Assembly (NCBI RefSeq): GCF_046097065.1
Contig: NZ_CP175563.1
Location: forward strand, 2,914,001-2,978,000
From: Syntrophus buswellii
Lineage (GTDB): Bacteria; Desulfobacterota; Syntrophia; Syntrophales; Syntrophaceae
Direction: 5' to 3'
DNA: 64,000 nucleotides
Shown: piece by piece, positions 26,022 through 35,043 of the stretch
Layout of the letters: every line of letters begins with the position of its first letter
How positions within the stretch are numbered: the first letter of the stretch is position 1
Notes under the pieces: generated by a model
The model's database searches: none
The model's input: only the letters and a program-made list of their open reading frames with translations
What the model was told of the DNA's origin: nothing
Program-made: the position numbers and the translations under genes

Positions 26022-26402
26022 TTATTTTATTGTCTCCGTCTGGAGGCTTACCTGCCGAAATCCTGAATTTTTCACGACATCCAGGACATCCACAAAATTC
26101 TGCAGCGGGATGTCCCGGTCCGCCCGGATCATAAAGGGGCTGCCGCGGTCCAGCGACCGGATGCCATCCGCCAGCGCTTCAAGGGTGACCGATTGACCGG
26201 AAAAATAGATTTGACCGTTTCGGTCGATTTCTACGGTGCGAACCTTCAGCGTCTCCATCCGGTTCTGGGATGCCTTGGGAAGGCTCACCGGAATGCCTCC
26301 GGTGGCGATGAAGGTCGAGGTGGTCAGAACGATCGTCAGCAGGACCAGCATCACATCCACCAGGGGAATGACGTTGATGTAGTCAAACTCCTTCTCTTCC
26401 AT
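26022..26402 (-). CDS. exbD: ExbD/TolR-type biopolymer transport protein
   Basis: A 126-residue inner-membrane protein with one N-terminal transmembrane helix and a periplasmic domain. Asp16 in NVIPLVDVMLVLLTIVL is the conserved proton-channel aspartate of ExbD. It overlaps exbB by 20 bases, so they are translated together. ExbB, ExbD and the TonB protein of the same operon would energise the TonB-dependent receptor. Confidence 0.9.
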   Translation of the reverse strand: MEEKEFDYINVIPLVDVMLVLLTIVLTTSTFIATGGIPVSLPKASQNRMETLKVRTVEIDRNGQIYFSGQSVTLEALADGIRSLDRGSPFMIRADRDIPLQNFVDVLDVVKNSGFRQVSLQTETIK

Positions 26403-26817
26403 GTTGAATCTCCCAGTTCATCAGAAGAACCTTGACCCGGCGCAGGAGCAGGTTGTAAAGAACCACGGAGGGAATCGCCACGCAAAGCCCCACAGCGGTC
26501 GCCTTCAGGGCCAGGGCGAGGCCGACCATGATTTTCCCCGTATCCAGAAATCCATCCCTGCCCAGAGTGTAAAAGGTCAGCATAATCCCACAGACGGTCC
26601 CGAGCAGACCGATATAGGGGGCATTGCTGCCGATCGTCGCGATGAGGTGCAGCTTCCGGGTCAGCTCCATTTCGAGGGTTTTCCGGTCCGTAAACTTCTC
26701 AAGCTGAATCTTTCTGTAGAGAAGGTGCCGTTCGATGGCGATCCCCACAGAGATCAAGCTCAAGAAAACAAGGAACCAGATAATTCCGTAATCCACTGCT
26801 TCTTTCAGCCATTCCAT
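26383..26817 (-). CDS. exbB: ExbB/TolQ-type proton channel protein
   Basis: The 144-residue protein has three hydrophobic segments and the family blocks TIGSNAPYIGLLGTVCGIMLTF and ALKATAVGLCVAIPSVVLYN. It is shorter than enteric ExbB (244 residues), as is common in anaerobes. It forms the inner-membrane channel with ExbD, and the pair sits in the middle of the operon. Confidence 0.9.
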   Translation of the reverse strand: MEWLKEAVDYGIIWFLVFLSLISVGIAIERHLLYRKIQLEKFTDRKTLEMELTRKLHLIATIGSNAPYIGLLGTVCGIMLTFYTLGRDGFLDTGKIMVGLALALKATAVGLCVAIPSVVLYNLLLRRVKVLLMNWEIQHGREGV

Positions 26818-26901
26818 TCTTGTCCTCTTTCCTGATGGCTTAACGTTTTAATAGCTGGTTCATAAAATCGATATGTCCAAACCGCCTGCGCCCGGATCGC
26901 C

Positions 26902-27768
26902 TCATGCCCCTTGAATGACCGCACAGGGAAGTGGGCTGTCCGAATCGTCCAGCACCCTTGGAGAATGGCCGAACCCCGCACAGCCGCAGATGGTCTGGGG
27001 AACGCATACCCGCAGGGATCCTGTGAGCTTCAGCACGTTGACCCTGGCGTTATAAAGGGAAAAGAGATTCTCGGAACTGATGATCTCGTCGCATTTTCCG
27101 TCCGCTGCGATGGCGCCGTTCTTGATCAGAATGGCACGGTCCGCGATCCAGAGGGCGTGTTCGGGAGAGTGCGTCGATTTGATAAAGGTGTATCCTTCCC
27201 GGGACAATTTGATGATCTGATCGAGGAGCCGCAGCTGATTCCCGTAATCGAGACCACTGGCCGGTTCGTCCATGATGAAGGTCTTTGCCCCCTGGGCAAG
27301 GGCCCGTGCAATGAGGGTCAACTGCCTCTCGCCGCCGCTGATTTCCGTGTACGCCCTGTCCGCAAGATGTGAAATGGAAAGCCTCTCAAGGGCATCGCCT
27401 GCGATCCGCTGGTCGGTCTTCGAATAGCGAAAGAAGAACGGCTTGTAGGGAATCCTCCCCATGAGCACCACATCCATCACGGTATAGGGAAAGGAACTCC
27501 TGTGGATCTGCGGGACATAAGCGATTTTTCTGGCAAGTGCTCTTGAACCTATCTGTCCGATATTTCGGCCGTTAAGGAAAACATCGCCATTGGCGGGACG
27601 GAGAAGACCGAGCATGATCTTGATCAGGGTGCTTTTCCCGCAACCGTTCGGCCCCAGCAGGGTCACGATTTCACCTTCACCGATGGCGAAACTGACGTCA
27701 CTGAGCACGATCTCCCGGGTATAGCCGAAAGAAATATGTTCCACTTCGATCAGGGATTTCAGTTCCAT
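26902..27768 (-). CDS. ABC transporter ATPase (FecE/BtuD type)
   Basis: The 288-residue ATPase has Walker A LLGPNGCGKSTLIK, Q-loop IAYVPQ, signature ISGGERQLTLIARALAQG and Walker B KTFIMDEPASGLD. It is of the FecE/BtuD type that powers import of siderophores, heme or corrinoids. The last 45 residues are a Cys-containing extension (VCVPQTICGCAGFGH) not usual in the family and might bind metal. Its start overlaps the permease stop by 10 bases. Confidence 0.9.
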   Translation of the reverse strand: MELKSLIEVEHISFGYTREIVLSDVSFAIGEGEIVTLLGPNGCGKSTLIKIMLGLLRPANGDVFLNGRNIGQIGSRALARKIAYVPQIHRSSFPYTVMDVVLMGRIPYKPFFFRYSKTDQRIAGDALERLSISHLADRAYTEISGGERQLTLIARALAQGAKTFIMDEPASGLDYGNQLRLLDQIIKLSREGYTFIKSTHSPEHALWIADRAILIKNGAIAADGKCDEIISSENLFSLYNARVNVLKLTGSLRVCVPQTICGCAGFGHSPRVLDDSDSPLPCAVIQGA

Positions 27769-28802
27769 CCTTTTTTTGCCTTCCTCAGAATGATTACGAA
27801 AAAGGGGATGCCGATCAGAGCGGTGGTAATTCCGATGGGGATCTCCACCGTGAAGATCATCCGCGAAATGTCATCGACGACAATCAGATAAATGGCCCCG
27901 ATGAGGGCGCTTGCCGGAACAAGGATCTTATTGTCGGGCCCCACCAGCATCCGGGCGATATGGGGAATGATGAGCCCCACCCAGCCGATCATTCCCGCCA
28001 GCACGACGGTCAGCGCACTCATCAGCGTCGCCAGAAAGATGAGGGCCAGACGGATCCCCTCGACAGGAATGCCCAGCGACCGCGCCTCTTCATCCCCCAT
28101 GCTCAGGGCATTGAGATACCCGGAAAACAGGATGACGAGCGCGATGCTCGCCGTTTGAGGAATCCCGGCAGCCAGCAGGCTTTTCCCATCCACGAGGGAC
28201 AAACCGCCCATGAGCCACTGGGTGATGGCGGGCAGCTGGTTGTAGGGATCGGCGATATATTTGATGACGGATAAAAGGGAAGTGAAAAGCGCACTGCTGA
28301 TGACGCCGCCGAGCACGAGAAGAAGGATGGTATTGCCTTTGTGGATCCGGGCAATGCCCACGGAGAACAGGACGGCAAGAAAACCGAAAAGAAACGTCAG
28401 GATCTGCACGGCAATCCAGTTTTTGAAAAAAACCATTCCAAACGCTGCGCCGAATGAGGCCCCTGCCAGAACGCCAAGAAGGGAGGGCGACACGAGGGGA
28501 TTGACAAACATGGCCTGAAAGGCGGTCCCCGCTACGGCAAGCGAAGCACCGATGAGGATGGCCGCGATAATCCGGGGCATCCGAATCTCGAGGAGCAGGC
28601 TCTCCAGAAGACTGTATCGTTCAGGGTCCATGCTGCCCGCACCGAACATTTTCATAAGGAAGAAGTTTCCGATATCATTAAGCATAATAGGATATTTGCC
28701 AAGGGTCAGCGAAAAGGCCACCGTAAGAACGAGAAGAAGCGACAGCATCGGAAAAAGAAGATTGCGTTTCATAGATCGAGGATCTGCCGTCTGATGGTTC
28801 AT
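27759..28802 (-). CDS. FecCD-family ABC transporter permease
   Basis: A 347-residue polytopic protein of the BtuC/FecCD family with about ten hydrophobic segments. Family blocks are RMPRIIAAILIGASLAVAGT, NPLVSPSLLGVLAGASFGA, the coupling loop MGDEEARSLGIPVE and GLIIPHIARMLVGPDN. Its start overlaps the stop of the tonB gene (ATGA). It is the only permease in the operon, so it must homodimerise. Confidence 0.9.
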   Translation of the reverse strand: MNHQTADPRSMKRNLLFPMLSLLLVLTVAFSLTLGKYPIMLNDIGNFFLMKMFGAGSMDPERYSLLESLLLEIRMPRIIAAILIGASLAVAGTAFQAMFVNPLVSPSLLGVLAGASFGAAFGMVFFKNWIAVQILTFLFGFLAVLFSVGIARIHKGNTILLLVLGGVISSALFTSLLSVIKYIADPYNQLPAITQWLMGGLSLVDGKSLLAAGIPQTASIALVILFSGYLNALSMGDEEARSLGIPVEGIRLALIFLATLMSALTVVLAGMIGWVGLIIPHIARMLVGPDNKILVPASALIGAIYLIVVDDISRMIFTVEIPIGITTALIGIPFFVIILRKAKKGWN

Positions 28803-29653
28803 GTCTTCAGAGCGTAGGTGACGGGAATGACGAGTTCCGCCCGCACAGGCGGCTTCGGAAAGGGCTGGACCTCACGAATCGTCTCCACGACGTTCCTGTC
28901 CAACACGACGTATCCCGAACTTTCAACAATCCTTATGGTTTCCACCTTTCCATCCTCCCGGATCATGAATGACACTTTCACTTTTCCCTGCCAGCCGTTC
29001 TTCCTGGCCATCGGGGGATACGTGAGATTTTTCAATATAAGGTCGCGGATATAGGCAAAGTGTTCCCTCAAATAGCGGCTCTTCAGCCCCTCCCCGGATT
29101 CGCGGCCCTTTCCCGCTCCCTCACTGCCGTCTGCACCGTTCCTCATGCGACTGCTGCTTCCCGCTCCGATTCCGGCGCCTGCAACAGATGCAACGCTTTC
29201 CTCATGGGCGCCGGAACCAACAGCCTTTAGCGGAGCGGCCGTCTCAACCGGCGTCTTGTCAAGCAGGGGAACGGCATCCTTCGCCGGTTCAACGGAGGCC
29301 CTGTCCACTGCCGGAGCGGGATCAGATGAACGTGCCTTGCGGATCGGGCTCTGCCGGGAGAGTTTCTCTCGGATCGGGAGGCTCTGAGTCTTTTTTCCGG
29401 CCGCCGTTTCCTGGCGGCTTTCTTCCAGACTCCCGCCCGGCGGCTCCAAAGTCAGGAAAACTCTTGGGGTCTCGGAATATTGAGCGGACAGGTTCCCGGA
29501 AAACAGGATCACCGCGACGCAAAAGGCATGAAAAACAAGGGACAGGAGCATTCCCTTGCAGGTGCGGATTTGCCGATCCGTCATTGTTGGAACAGAGTTC
29601 GTCTCCCCGCAGTTCGATCGCCCCGCTTCCATACCTGAAGAGCACGTGCGCAT
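28799..29653 (-). CDS. tonB: TonB-family energy-transducing protein
   Basis: The 284-residue frame has one N-terminal transmembrane helix (GMLLSLVFHAFCVAVILFSG), a long Ser/Ala/Pro/Lys-rich linker and a C-terminal TonB domain (NLTYPPMARKNGWQGKVKVSF, then VVETIREVQPFPKPP). TonB transmits energy from ExbB/ExbD to the outer-membrane receptor. The true start is uncertain: ATG codons at 29653, 29632 and 29584 are all possible and none has a strong ribosome binding site. It follows the fmdE gene by 14 bases. Confidence 0.85.
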   Translation of the reverse strand: MRTCSSGMEAGRSNCGETNSVPTMTDRQIRTCKGMLLSLVFHAFCVAVILFSGNLSAQYSETPRVFLTLEPPGGSLEESRQETAAGKKTQSLPIREKLSRQSPIRKARSSDPAPAVDRASVEPAKDAVPLLDKTPVETAAPLKAVGSGAHEESVASVAGAGIGAGSSSRMRNGADGSEGAGKGRESGEGLKSRYLREHFAYIRDLILKNLTYPPMARKNGWQGKVKVSFMIREDGKVETIRIVESSGYVVLDRNVVETIREVQPFPKPPVRAELVIPVTYALKT

Positions 29654-29667
29654 CGCCTCTTACCCGC

Positions 29668-30252
29668 TCAACCTTCCGTCTTTACGCAATAATACTTCTT
29701 TTTCTCAAAGCATGGCCTGCAGAGCGTTGCCCCCTCACCGTTCATCTCCCGCCCATCGAGAACATCTTCCCCGCAAAGGGCGCACCGGTAGTAGCGGACG
29801 GGCTTGCCGGGCATGTCTTCGGGACGCAGAGGCACTTCGACCTCGGTGACGGACAAAAGCTCCTCTTCGCTGAGGCTTCCGAAGTCGGTTTCACTTCCGC
29901 CGTCTTCGCCGTCCTCTCTTTTGTGTTTGACTGTCACCCGCACCGCTTTTTCCGTTTCCAGATTTACAAAGGTTGCCGCCATCTTCCCGTAATCGAGGAC
30001 CTTCATGGTTCTTTTTCCCGGTCTGCATCCGGTCAAGGCCATGATCGCATCCGTCGCGCAGCGATCGATTTCCACAAAGACCATCAATTTTTTCCCATCC
30101 GCCCCCTTGGGATCCGCAATGCCCAGTTTTCGCAGGGCACACATGGTCATCCTCGTTCCGATCTGAATGCCGCCGCAGATGTCTCCATGAAAGCGCCCCG
30201 CCTCTTCCAGCAGTATGGCGTACTGATCCCTAGCCTGTTGCTCTTCGGTCAT
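29668..30252 (-). CDS. FmdE-family protein with zinc ribbon
   Basis: The 194-residue protein has the FmdE core: FHGDICGGIQIGTRMTMCAL with metal-binding His and Cys, RCATDAIMALTGCRPGKRTMK, and a C-terminal zinc-finger (YYRCALCGED, LCRPCFEKK). FmdE was named for a protein that co-purifies with tungsten/molybdenum formylmethanofuran dehydrogenase; in bacteria the family is found near molybdenum enzymes and metal transporters and its function is unsettled. It overlaps the upstream DUF364 gene by 23 bases and has GAGGAG before its ATG. Two more FmdE-like proteins occur in this window. Confidence 0.85.
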   Translation of the reverse strand: MTEEQQARDQYAILLEEAGRFHGDICGGIQIGTRMTMCALRKLGIADPKGADGKKLMVFVEIDRCATDAIMALTGCRPGKRTMKVLDYGKMAATFVNLETEKAVRVTVKHKREDGEDGGSETDFGSLSEEELLSVTEVEVPLRPEDMPGKPVRYYRCALCGEDVLDGREMNGEGATLCRPCFEKKKYYCVKTEG

Positions 30253-31192
30253 TGTCTCTCCTCGTTAATTGTTCGATCCGTTCCTCGTTGAGCACATTGA
30301 TCTTTTTGAAGCAGCGGCCGAAAAGCCGATAGGCGCCGCCTCCCTCGGCAATGATCTCCAAAGCCGCATCGCTGTCCGTCACGATGGCGGTTCCGACCAG
30401 GGCCACCCTGCGCCGGAAGAGGGGCCCCGGGACAAAGCCCGCCGTTGGTCCCGCAACGGCCACGACGGCCTCTCGCGGAACAAGCTGGAGGAGAGACTCA
30501 ATCGTACCGTTGGCGACGGTCGCCCCGGTAAAAACGGCCGTCTCGCACTGCGCCAGGGTTTTCGCCGTATGCTCCGGAGAAACAAATTCCCCACAGGCCG
30601 ATTCGACTTCGCTCCGACTTTCCTTTTTGTAATCAATGACTTGAATTTTCCCGGCCCCCAGTTCCTTCAGGCGTTTCAGGAGTGGAATGATCGCCCCCAC
30701 CATGCAGATCCGCCGCTCGGCAAAAAGATGCGAGACATCCGAGAGGTCCGTGTTCTCCGCCAGAACATATCGTTCCTCCCGGAAAAGGGGCACGGAGAGG
30801 GCATTGATCGCCGCCAGCCGAAGGATATGGGCAAAGGGACTTGACAGGGTACCGGACAAAACGTCCTGTACAGGCATCCCGGAAATGGGAGGGAAATCTT
30901 CCCGCAGAATCTGCCGGCCTGCATCCGCCACCGTTTCGGGCGGCGTGTAGGCAACCCCTCCGGAACCGTTGGAGAGTTTTACGCCCGTAAAAAAAACGCC
31001 GACCACCAGCCTCTCAACAAAGAGAGATTCCATGGCGGCTCCATAATGACAGCGGAGAACATCCGCTGCTTCGTTAAGGATGGACAATGAATTGCTTTGA
31101 TTAAAATGACCGGTCACACTCTCCTCCTCTGCAGATTTCTTTACATCGCTGAACCTGACCGACGATTTCACACACCCCTTTACCCCTGGCAT
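30230..31192 (-). CDS. DUF4213/DUF364 putative metal-chelation protein, operon copy 1
   Basis: The first gene of the uptake operon encodes 320 residues with both family domains: an N-terminal DUF4213-like part (VGVFFTGVKLSNGSGGVAYTP) and a C-terminal DUF364 part (ENTDLSDVSHLFAERRICMVG, VFTGATVANGTIESLL and AVAGPTAGFVPGPLF). The start at 31192 is chosen because GAGGAG precedes it, although the frame extends to 31306. Placement at the head of a TonB/ABC system together with FmdE suggests a role in metal or metallophore handling inside the cell, by inference. Confidence 0.85.
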   Translation of the reverse strand: MPGVKGCVKSSVRFSDVKKSAEEESVTGHFNQSNSLSILNEAADVLRCHYGAAMESLFVERLVVGVFFTGVKLSNGSGGVAYTPPETVADAGRQILREDFPPISGMPVQDVLSGTLSSPFAHILRLAAINALSVPLFREERYVLAENTDLSDVSHLFAERRICMVGAIIPLLKRLKELGAGKIQVIDYKKESRSEVESACGEFVSPEHTAKTLAQCETAVFTGATVANGTIESLLQLVPREAVVAVAGPTAGFVPGPLFRRRVALVGTAIVTDSDAALEIIAEGGGAYRLFGRCFKKINVLNEERIEQLTRRDNDRRATG

Positions 31193-31302
31193 CCGCTGTT
31201 CTCCTCGACGACAGGAAGTGTCCCGTTTCGCCGATTTGACGGCATACCTTCCTTCATCACTCTCGTTTGGAAAAAAAGGCTGAATCGTCCATGCAGCGCA
31301 TA

Positions 31303-31370
31303 GCATATGCGGTCTTTAATATATGTGCCGTTGGGCATATGCTTTCTCGCGCATAATGTCAAGCATATTC
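31303..31370 (-). promoter_or_regulatory. Promoter and periodic GCATAT elements of the uptake operon
   Basis: On the minus strand TTGACA (31357-31362) and TATGCC (31334-31339) are 17 bases apart, about 140 bp before the first gene. GCATATGC palindromes lie at 31303-31310 and 31335-31342, ATATATG at 31319-31325 and GCATAATG at 31351-31358, so core ATAT/ATAA elements recur every 16 bp; GCATATTC follows at 31363-31370. One element overlaps the -10 hexamer, as expected for a repressor site. The 31371-31670 stretch shows no gene. Confidence 0.5.
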
Positions 31371-31670
31371 CTTCTTTTCCTTTAAAAATAACTATGACGA
31401 ATGGCCTTTTCTCGGAAGGGATCTTTGGAGCGGAGGGCGTATCAGCAACTTCAAGAATGAAATCGATCTGTCGCTTCTGAATGTTATGAGGGTATTTGAA
31501 GAATTAATAAGGAATTGATTTGCGGAAATATTTCGCGTCAGTTATGCGCAGAACCCATTAAGCCGGGATGGCGGGAGCGGCAACTTTTTTCACGAACATC
31601 GTTTCAGGATGGGACGATTACAGCCTTTCCTTTGACCCGAATTGGAAATCCGCCACACGGAAGGCGCTTC

Positions 31671-34600
31671 TCATTCTGCTGACCGTGCTGTTGGACCGAC
31701 AGCAGCCGACCCTGTTGGCCTAGACAGCTCCTCCTTAATCGCCAGACCAAGCCCTTCAAGGGAATAAGGTTTTCGAAGAAATCCCCCGGCCCCGAGTTCC
31801 AGGACTTTTTTCACCTTCTCAGTCTCGGAATATCCACTGAGAATGAGCGCCTTCTGATGGGGGTGAATTTCAAGGATTCGCCGGTAGGTCTCCAGGCCGT
31901 CGATTCCCGGGTCCATGATCATATCCAGGAGCAGCAGATCCGCCTTCTGGGACGTCAGGTAGGAAATTGCCTCCTCTCCACCGGAAGCGGTCACCACGTT
32001 ATAGTGCAGTTTGGCCAATATGCTCGCCGCCAGGTGTCTTTGACCTTCGTTGTCATCGACCACCAGGAGGGTTTCTCCCGAGCCCGTACACTGATCGAGG
32101 GAGATCTGCTCCTTGCTCTGTGCCAGCCCCTCCCGCGTTGCCGGGAAATAGAGGGTGAAAACGCTTCCCACCTCCTCCTGGCTCGTCACCTCGATGTATC
32201 CCCCGTGATCCTTGACGGTGCTCCAGACAATGGCCAATCCCAGGCCTGTCCCGCTTTTTCCCATGGTTTTTTTCGTGTAGAACGGCTCGAAAATCCGCTC
32301 CAGTTCCCCAGACGCAATCCCCTGGCCGGTGTCGGATACAGACAGGGCGACATAATCCCCCTCCTTCACTTCGCTGTACCCTTTGACCGGTGTCTCCAGA
32401 TAACAATTCTCCATTTTTACAACGACTTCTCCCTGCCCCGAAATCGCCTCGGCCGCGTTCGGAACCAGGTTCATCAGTGCCTTCGACAGGTGGGTGGGCG
32501 ATCCCTTCACATTCATCAGGTCACTGGATATATCCGTCCGAAAGGATACCTGGGGATGGTCCTGCCTCAGCCCGGCAAAATCGGGGCTATTGAAATACAC
32601 GGATGCCAGATCGCGCAGATTGAAGACTTCGGATACCGCGACCCCCCTTCTGGCCAGGGTCAGCAGGTCCTGGATCATCGCAGCGCCACGGACACCGGAC
32701 TGGTGAATATTGATGGCATAACGCCTCAGAGGATTTCCCTCCGGAATCTCGAGAATCATCATCTCGGCATAACCGACCAGTACGCCCAGGACATTGTTCA
32801 GGTCGTGCGCCACTCCACCCGCCATTGTGCCCAGAAATTCCATTTTCTCCGCCCTTCTCAGCCGCTCCTCCATCCGCATTCGTTCCGTATTGTTACGGAT
32901 GCATTCAATGGCGGCTATGACGCAACCCTCAGAATCCCGCAGCACAGAGGCCGTAGCGGATATGTGAACATCGCCGGGAGGGAGGTTCGGAGCGTAGGCT
33001 TCGCCGAAGATGATATCCCCTTTCCGCCGGATGGCCGTATAGTGCACCGCTATCTCTTCATCCTGCGAAAGGGCGAGGTCGATCAGGATCGGTCTCCGGT
33101 CTCCGTAAAACGGCAGGGCATATTCCCGATCCCCCTTGCCGAGCATAGCCTCTTTTCCAATCCCCGTCATGAATTCCATCGCCCGGTTCCAGGCAATCAC
33201 CCGGCCGCTCCTGTCAACGACCAGAGTCGCATCGGGCAGGAATTCTATGATATCCAGAAGCCTTTGCCGGGATTCCCGCAGGGTTTCCTCCCATCTCCTT
33301 CTCTCGGTAATATCTTCAATCGAAGCATCATAGCAGGTGAGTTCTCCGCTGTTTTTCGCCGTCCCCGCGTTGATGGACACCCAGATTTTTGTTCCTTTTC
33401 CCGTATAAACCTCCGTCTCGAAGCCCCTGATTTCGACATCTTTCAGAAGCGATTCGAGAATCTTCCGCCCATCATCGGGATGGACCAGGCGAATCGAAGA
33501 GACATCCGGAACAGCGGCCAGAAAATCCCCCGGCGTTTGAAATCCCATCATCTGCGCGAGAGCCGGGTTTGCCGCTACCATGCGACCGTCCGGAGCAATC
33601 TGGCAGATTCCTTCGAGGGCGTTATTAAAAATGGAGCGATACCGATTTTCACTCCGGCGCAGGCTCCGTTCAGCCTGCCAGAACTTTGAGAGATTAAGAA
33701 GAGAAAAATTGGCTGCAACCGTCAGCAGGGGGACGAGAGGAGACACGACAATGCCGTCGATGCGAAAGGCGAAACACGAAAGAGCGCTCAATCCGATCAG
33801 GGCGGCAAAGGCGAAAAGAAGACTTCCCCTCGCGCTGGTTTTCGCAAAGAGGACCGTCGACAGGACCCCGGCCAGGAGAATGACAAAAAATTCGAGGCCG
33901 GAAATCCAGGGAGGGCTTTTGATGAAGCACGACTGGAGAATGTTCTGGGCCGCAGTGGCGTGGATTTCCACACCCGGGAGATACGAATGGACGGGCGTGA
34001 TGGTTCGCTCTCCAAGGCCGGTGGCGGATGTGCCTACAAAGACGATCTTCCCCTTCAGAGAGATGTCCGTTGGGCGACCGGACAGCAGGTCCGAGGCGGA
34101 AACATGAGGGCAGACCTTTTCCTGTTCCCGAAAATGAATCAGCATGTTGCCGCGCCCATCCACGGGAATTGCCCTGTCTCCCAGGAGAATTTCACAGGGC
34201 GTTCCCGTGGAAGTCAATTTTACAAACACCTGACGAAGCTTCATGTGCTTCACGATGGCAGCCAGGACGAGACTGGGGAAATACTCCTCACCGGAAGAGC
34301 CGGATTCGCACCGCATCATCAAGGGAATGCGACGCATCAGCCCGTCGATGTCGAAGGAGGCATTGATAAAACCAACTGACGAAGCGGCGGCATCAAAAAT
34401 CGGCAGATTGCAGACGGCCCCGGAGGCCTTGTAAAAGGGCCGGTTTTCCGGCTGGATGTCCGCATCTCCAAGTAGAGCAACGGAAATCGGATGAGACACA
34501 CATTCTCTTGAGCTGACGGCTTCATTCTGAAATAAAAATTTCCTTGCAAGGACAAAAGGACCGGAATGAAGGGTTTCCGCCAGCAGGGCGTCGTTGTCCA

Positions 34601-35021
34601 TGACCGCGGGCTGGACATGGTCCATGCGGGGAAAGGCTCCGTATGTCTCCTTGATATCCTGAAGAACAGAAGCTAATGATGTCCGGTCCGGTTCGGCAAA
34701 CAGAAGATCAACCCCGACGGCGGAAGGGCCCTGCGCGTTGATCTCTCTGAACAGGCGCGCAACACGATGACGGGGCCAGGGCCACTGCCCGAACTCTTGG
34801 AGGCTGCGTTCATCGATATCGACAATCACAATATCCGCAGAAGGTTTGTCAACCGGGTTTTCACGGAGGACCGCATCGTAAAACCGCAGTTCAAGAAAGC
34901 GGAGAAAAGGGGGATCCAGGAGGTAGAGGAGGGAAAACAGGGCCGTAACGATGAGGCCATAACAGAGCAATCGTTTGTGATCCGGCCAGATGTTTTTGGG
35001 AATCGGCCTCAATCTCTTCAT
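31671..35021 (-). CDS. CHASE2-PAS-PAS hybrid histidine kinase
   Basis: A 1116-residue membrane sensor. After a first membrane helix (about 17-36) a periplasmic CHASE2 domain runs to about 370 (IVIVDIDERSLQEFGQWPWPR, AVGVDLLFAE), followed by two or three helices (375-445), PAS domains at about 456-575 and 583-715, HisKA with His739 in GVAHDLNNVLG, a HATPase_c domain (N855 in NLVPNAAEA, DTGQGI, FYTKKTMGKSGTGLGLAI) and a C-terminal receiver with Asp1033. No separate regulator is adjacent, so output is probably through phosphotransfer. An OmpA-like C-terminal remnant lies just upstream, recalling FecR-OmpA-CHASE2 gene sets. Confidence 0.9.
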   Translation of the reverse strand: MKRLRPIPKNIWPDHKRLLCYGLIVTALFSLLYLLDPPFLRFLELRFYDAVLRENPVDKPSADIVIVDIDERSLQEFGQWPWPRHRVARLFREINAQGPSAVGVDLLFAEPDRTSLASVLQDIKETYGAFPRMDHVQPAVMDNDALLAETLHSGPFVLARKFLFQNEAVSSRECVSHPISVALLGDADIQPENRPFYKASGAVCNLPIFDAAASSVGFINASFDIDGLMRRIPLMMRCESGSSGEEYFPSLVLAAIVKHMKLRQVFVKLTSTGTPCEILLGDRAIPVDGRGNMLIHFREQEKVCPHVSASDLLSGRPTDISLKGKIVFVGTSATGLGERTITPVHSYLPGVEIHATAAQNILQSCFIKSPPWISGLEFFVILLAGVLSTVLFAKTSARGSLLFAFAALIGLSALSCFAFRIDGIVVSPLVPLLTVAANFSLLNLSKFWQAERSLRRSENRYRSIFNNALEGICQIAPDGRMVAANPALAQMMGFQTPGDFLAAVPDVSSIRLVHPDDGRKILESLLKDVEIRGFETEVYTGKGTKIWVSINAGTAKNSGELTCYDASIEDITERRRWEETLRESRQRLLDIIEFLPDATLVVDRSGRVIAWNRAMEFMTGIGKEAMLGKGDREYALPFYGDRRPILIDLALSQDEEIAVHYTAIRRKGDIIFGEAYAPNLPPGDVHISATASVLRDSEGCVIAAIECIRNNTERMRMEERLRRAEKMEFLGTMAGGVAHDLNNVLGVLVGYAEMMILEIPEGNPLRRYAINIHQSGVRGAAMIQDLLTLARRGVAVSEVFNLRDLASVYFNSPDFAGLRQDHPQVSFRTDISSDLMNVKGSPTHLSKALMNLVPNAAEAISGQGEVVVKMENCYLETPVKGYSEVKEGDYVALSVSDTGQGIASGELERIFEPFYTKKTMGKSGTGLGLAIVWSTVKDHGGYIEVTSQEEVGSVFTLYFPATREGLAQSKEQISLDQCTGSGETLLVVDDNEGQRHLAASILAKLHYNVVTASGGEEAISYLTSQKADLLLLDMIMDPGIDGLETYRRILEIHPHQKALILSGYSETEKVKKVLELGAGGFLRKPYSLEGLGLAIKEELSRPTGSAAVGPTARSAE

Positions 35022-35043
35022 CGATTTTTTGTTCTCGGGTTGT

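Noticed and set aside
31440..31520. A short frame reading NEIDLSLLNVMRVFEELIRN, slightly like the start of a LysR regulator
   Set aside because: It ends after about 20 residues and has no helix-turn-helix; too little to call a remnant.
31857..33689. A 610-codon frame antisense to the CHASE2 kinase
   Set aside because: The kinase motifs on the other strand are complete, and the antisense product looks like random Arg/His-rich sequence.
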